Shown: in pieces, positions 6,675 through 8,725 of the stretch | Position numbering within the stretch: position 1 is the first letter of the stretch | How the letters are laid out: every line of letters starts with the position of its first letter | Assembly (NCBI GenBank): GCA_959600065.1 | Contig: CAUGKZ010000048.1 | Span: forward strand, 1 to 8,725 | From: an uncultured Kroppenstedtia sp. | Lineage (GTDB): Bacteria > Bacillota > Bacilli > Thermoactinomycetales > DSM-45169 | Length of the DNA: 8,725 nucleotides | Direction of reading: 5' to 3' | The notes under the pieces: generated by a model | Databases searched by the model: none | What the model saw: only the letters and a program-made list of their open reading frames with translations | What the model was told of the DNA's origin: nothing | Translations under genes and position numbers: made by a program

Positions 6675-8379
6675 CCAGGATCACCTCGGTTTGTACTTTT
6701 TTGGCCGTCATCTTCTGCCGGGCTTTCTCAAATGTATCTCCCAGGGCGGAGAGGCGCTGTCGAATCTCTTGGTCATCCTCGGATTCCAGCAGGATCTTCA
6801 TGACGCTCTTCTCCATCTCTTCCCCGGATCCCCATTCCGTTAGGATGGTTTCCATGTCTCCGATCACCATGCGGAACATGTTGATCTTTTCGTGGAGAAG
6901 CCATAAAATATGCTCTTCAATGGTATCCTGGGTGGCAAAATTATAGATGGTCACATCCTTTTCCTGCCCTAGACGATGGACTCGCCCGATCCGTTGTTCT
7001 ACTCGCATCGGGTTCCAAGGGAGATCGTAGTTGATAATATGATTGCAAAATTGGAGGTTGATTCCTTCACCGCCGGCTTCTGTCGCCACCATCACCCGGG
7101 CTCGGGTGCGAAAAAGCTCCATCATCCAATCTTTTTTATTGCGAGCAAATCCGCCCCGATAGGGAACCGCAATGATTCCCTCAGCGGCGAGGGAGCGCAG
7201 GATCAGATCCTGGGTGGCCCGGTATTCGGTGAAAAGAATCGTTTTCTCCTCGGTAGAACGGATCAATTCCACCGCTTTCTCCACCTTGGATTGTTGTTTG
7301 ACGCTGCGGAGCAACTCCACTAGACGATATACATTCGGTGGCAGTTCCAGATCTGAACCCACCCCCTTTTTTAGGAGTTTGAATAGGGTGAGGAAAGCGG
7401 CGTCCCGGCTACTGCAAACTTCTCGTTGCAGGGTGATCAGGGAGAGCAGGCTTTTGATAGGCCCGTCCTGTTCCCGGTATTGCTCCCTCACAAAGTGGGT
7501 GATTCCTTCATATAGCTCCCGCTCGGCAGGGGAAAGGGTGATGGAGACGGTCTTCACATTTCGTCTGGTGAAGGCGATATGGCCGTCACTCCGTTTGTTT
7601 CGGATCATGAGCTGTAGAACCTCTTCCCGCAGCTTCTCCTCGTTCTTCGGCTTCCGCTTACCGGCCACATATTGAGTGCTGAAAGCCTGTTGTTGACCCA
7701 GATGACCCGGTTTTAACAGAGTGACCAGATTATACAGTTCATACAGGTCATTTTGAACCGGAGTGGCAGTGAGAAGGAGTGCGTACTTCTTTCGGATTTC
7801 ATTGACGAATTGCCAGTTTTTCGTACGTCGATTTTTCAGTTTGTGAGCTTCGTCAATGATCAGCATATCATAGTGACGTCCTAACACCTTGGCGCGGTGA
7901 GGATCCCGTTTAGCGGTATCGATCGAGGCGACCAGGATATCAAATTTGTCCCACATCCACTCTTTTTTCTGGGCGGTGGCGGGAATCTGGAACTTCTGAT
8001 TCAATTCCCGGGTCCATTGCAAGACCAAGGAGGAAGGGACGAGGATTAGGGCGTTCTTCACTAAGCCTCGCACCAGGTACTCTTTTAGAATCAAGCCGGC
8101 CTCAATTGTTTTCCCTAGGCCGACTTCATCTGCCAGGATGGCACGTCCGCGCATTTCCCCCAATACGCGACGGGCGGTTTCCACCTGATGAGGCAGGGGA
8201 GTCACGCCTTGCAGGAGCCCCAGGCTCCGCAGAGAGTCAAAATCGGGAATCCGTTGAGCTTCCGCGGCTTCCAAAGCCAGCTGGAATCGTTTCCAAGTGG
8301 ACCAACTGCTGTCTGTTTCCACCCTTTGCAAAAAATCATTCAGCCACCGACGGTCCATCCGGATCGGAACTGATTCCAT
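6655..8379 (-). CDS. yqhH: SNF2-family DEAD/DEAH-box helicase (YqhH, RapA/HepA-like)
   Basis: This superfamily-2 ATPase is likely to translocate on double-stranded DNA and remodel protein-DNA complexes, perhaps RNA polymerase as RapA does. I prefer ATG 8379 over ATG 8400 because GGAGGTG (complement of 8387-8393) is seven bases upstream of it; this gives 574 residues. Numbered from there: PLPHQ at 61-65; Walker A in ADEVGLGKT (83-91); Walker B DEAH (176-179); TATP (204-207, motif III); the helicase C-terminal domain with ILFTEYR (381-387), VATEAGGEGINLQ (431-443), and the arginine-finger motif VEQRIGRVHRLGQ (460-472). All core motifs are intact. The length is typical of the short YqhH type and lacks the extra accessory domains of E. 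coli RapA. The gene is followed with a 20-base overlap by yqhG, and it diverges from the glycine riboswitch leader. No clear promoter is visible in the shared 140 bases on its side. Confidence 0.93.
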   Translation of the reverse strand: MESVPIRMDRRWLNDFLQRVETDSSWSTWKRFQLALEAAEAQRIPDFDSLRSLGLLQGVTPLPHQVETARRVLGEMRGRAILADEVGLGKTIEAGLILKEYLVRGLVKNALILVPSSLVLQWTRELNQKFQIPATAQKKEWMWDKFDILVASIDTAKRDPHRAKVLGRHYDMLIIDEAHKLKNRRTKNWQFVNEIRKKYALLLTATPVQNDLYELYNLVTLLKPGHLGQQQAFSTQYVAGKRKPKNEEKLREEVLQLMIRNKRSDGHIAFTRRNVKTVSITLSPAERELYEGITHFVREQYREQDGPIKSLLSLITLQREVCSSRDAAFLTLFKLLKKGVGSDLELPPNVYRLVELLRSVKQQSKVEKAVELIRSTEEKTILFTEYRATQDLILRSLAAEGIIAVPYRGGFARNKKDWMMELFRTRARVMVATEAGGEGINLQFCNHIINYDLPWNPMRVEQRIGRVHRLGQEKDVTIYNFATQDTIEEHILWLLHEKINMFRMVIGDMETILTEWGSGEEMEKSVMKILLESEDDQEIRQRLSALGDTFEKARQKMTAKKVQTEVILDGTHSS

Positions 8380-8469
8380 AGATTCACACCTCCGTTTCAT
8401 AAAACCCGGTTCTTTCTTCCAAATTAGTATGAGAGGAAAGACCCTCTCTTATGTAAAATGGCAAAGGTC

Positions 8470-8498
8470 TCGAAATAGGGAGCTGAATGTGGCACAAT
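8470..8498 (+). promoter_or_regulatory. Possible extended -10 promoter for the glycine riboswitch leader
   Basis: TCGAAA (8470-8475, four of six to TTGACA) is followed after 17 bases by CACAAT (8493-8498, four of six to TATAAT). The TGG at 8490-8492 provides the TGn of an extended -10. Transcription would begin near 8505, about 15 bases before the riboswitch leader stem. The position is right but the hexamers are imperfect. Confidence 0.4.
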
Positions 8499-8520
8499 GA
8501 AGGGGAATGGACCTGTTTCC

Positions 8521-8707
8521 GGAGCGGTTGAAGGCGGGAGGAGAGACCTAGATCCGTGGCGCCGAAGGAGCAAACCGGGGGGGTACACCGGTGAATCTCT
8601 CAGGCAAAAGGAGGCCCGCCAGACGTTCCCTGGAAAGAGCCCTCAGCGGCCACCCAAGGGGCAAAACCCGATGTATCGGGCCAAACTCTCAGGTAACCGG
8701 ACAGGGA
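8521..8707 (+). promoter_or_regulatory. Tandem glycine riboswitch (gcvT leader)
   Basis: Two glycine aptamers stand in a row. Aptamer 1 has P1 from GGCGGG (8533-8538) and CCCGCC (8615-8620), the paired GAGAGA/TCTCTC (8541-8546 with 8596-8601), and the conserved GCGCCGAAGGAGCAAACC and TCTCTCAGGCAAAAGGA segments. Aptamer 2 has P1 from TCCCTG (8627-8632) and CAGGGA (8702-8707), an internal hairpin CCCGAT/ATCGGG (8667-8672 with 8675-8680), and the conserved CAGCGGCCACCCAAGGGGCA and ACTCTCAGGTAACCGGACAG segments. A possible leader-linker helix P0 (GGAGCG 8521-8526 with CGTTCC 8624-8629) would form the kink-turn known for this class. It normally turns on the glycine cleavage operon when glycine is plentiful. 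The expression platform begins after 8707 and runs off the window. The expected gene is gcvT, which also fits the neighbouring yqhH. Confidence 0.97.
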
Positions 8708-8725
8708 AAACGGATCGGGGGATTC

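Noticed and set aside
8431..8448. GAGAGG/CCTCTC inverted repeat between yqhH and the riboswitch leader as an operator
   Set aside because: Only six base pairs, no matching promoter around it, and no regulator recognised; it could easily be chance.

Overview
The window looks like ordinary chromosome from a low-to-moderate-GC Firmicute of the Bacillales type, and I lean towards Thermoactinomycetaceae or a near relative. The reasons are strong AGGAGG-type Shine-Dalgarno sites before nearly every gene, T-tailed hairpin terminators, and the right-hand arrangement: a SNF2 helicase gene (yqhH) and yqhG transcribed away from a tandem glycine riboswitch. Bacillus subtilis has the same order next to gcvT. 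The assignment rests on recall of families and synteny, not on a search.

Layout. The left edge holds the 3' part of a large zinc-type (medium-chain) dehydrogenase, probably of the crotonyl-CoA/acrylyl-CoA reductase-like kind, closed by a strong terminator. A second plus-strand group follows: a secreted GHL10-family glycosyl-hydrolase-like protein with a C-terminal carboxypeptidase-regulatory-like domain, a type-2 dGTP triphosphohydrolase (HD superfamily), and a small secreted protein of unknown function. A GC-rich hairpin then separates this group from a convergent small hypothetical gene on the minus strand. After a roughly 250-base divergent spacer comes a plus-strand GNAT acetyltransferase with its own probable terminator. 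Next are yqhG and yqhH on the minus strand, overlapping by 20 bases, with yqhH upstream. At the right edge a plus-strand leader carries an almost textbook tandem glycine riboswitch, whose regulated gene (expected gcvT) lies beyond the window.

How the genes work together. The only clear functional links are yqhH-yqhG (translationally coupled, conserved partners) and the divergent glycine-controlled leader. The other genes look like independent housekeeping or accessory functions. I see no CRISPR array, tRNA, rRNA, insertion sequence, phage gene or obvious defence island. The dGTPase belongs to the branch that, as I recall it, includes experimentally described anti-phage members, so it is the best candidate for an accessory defence role, but nothing next to it supports that further. 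Most of the window is well explained; the findings are modest and are scored accordingly.
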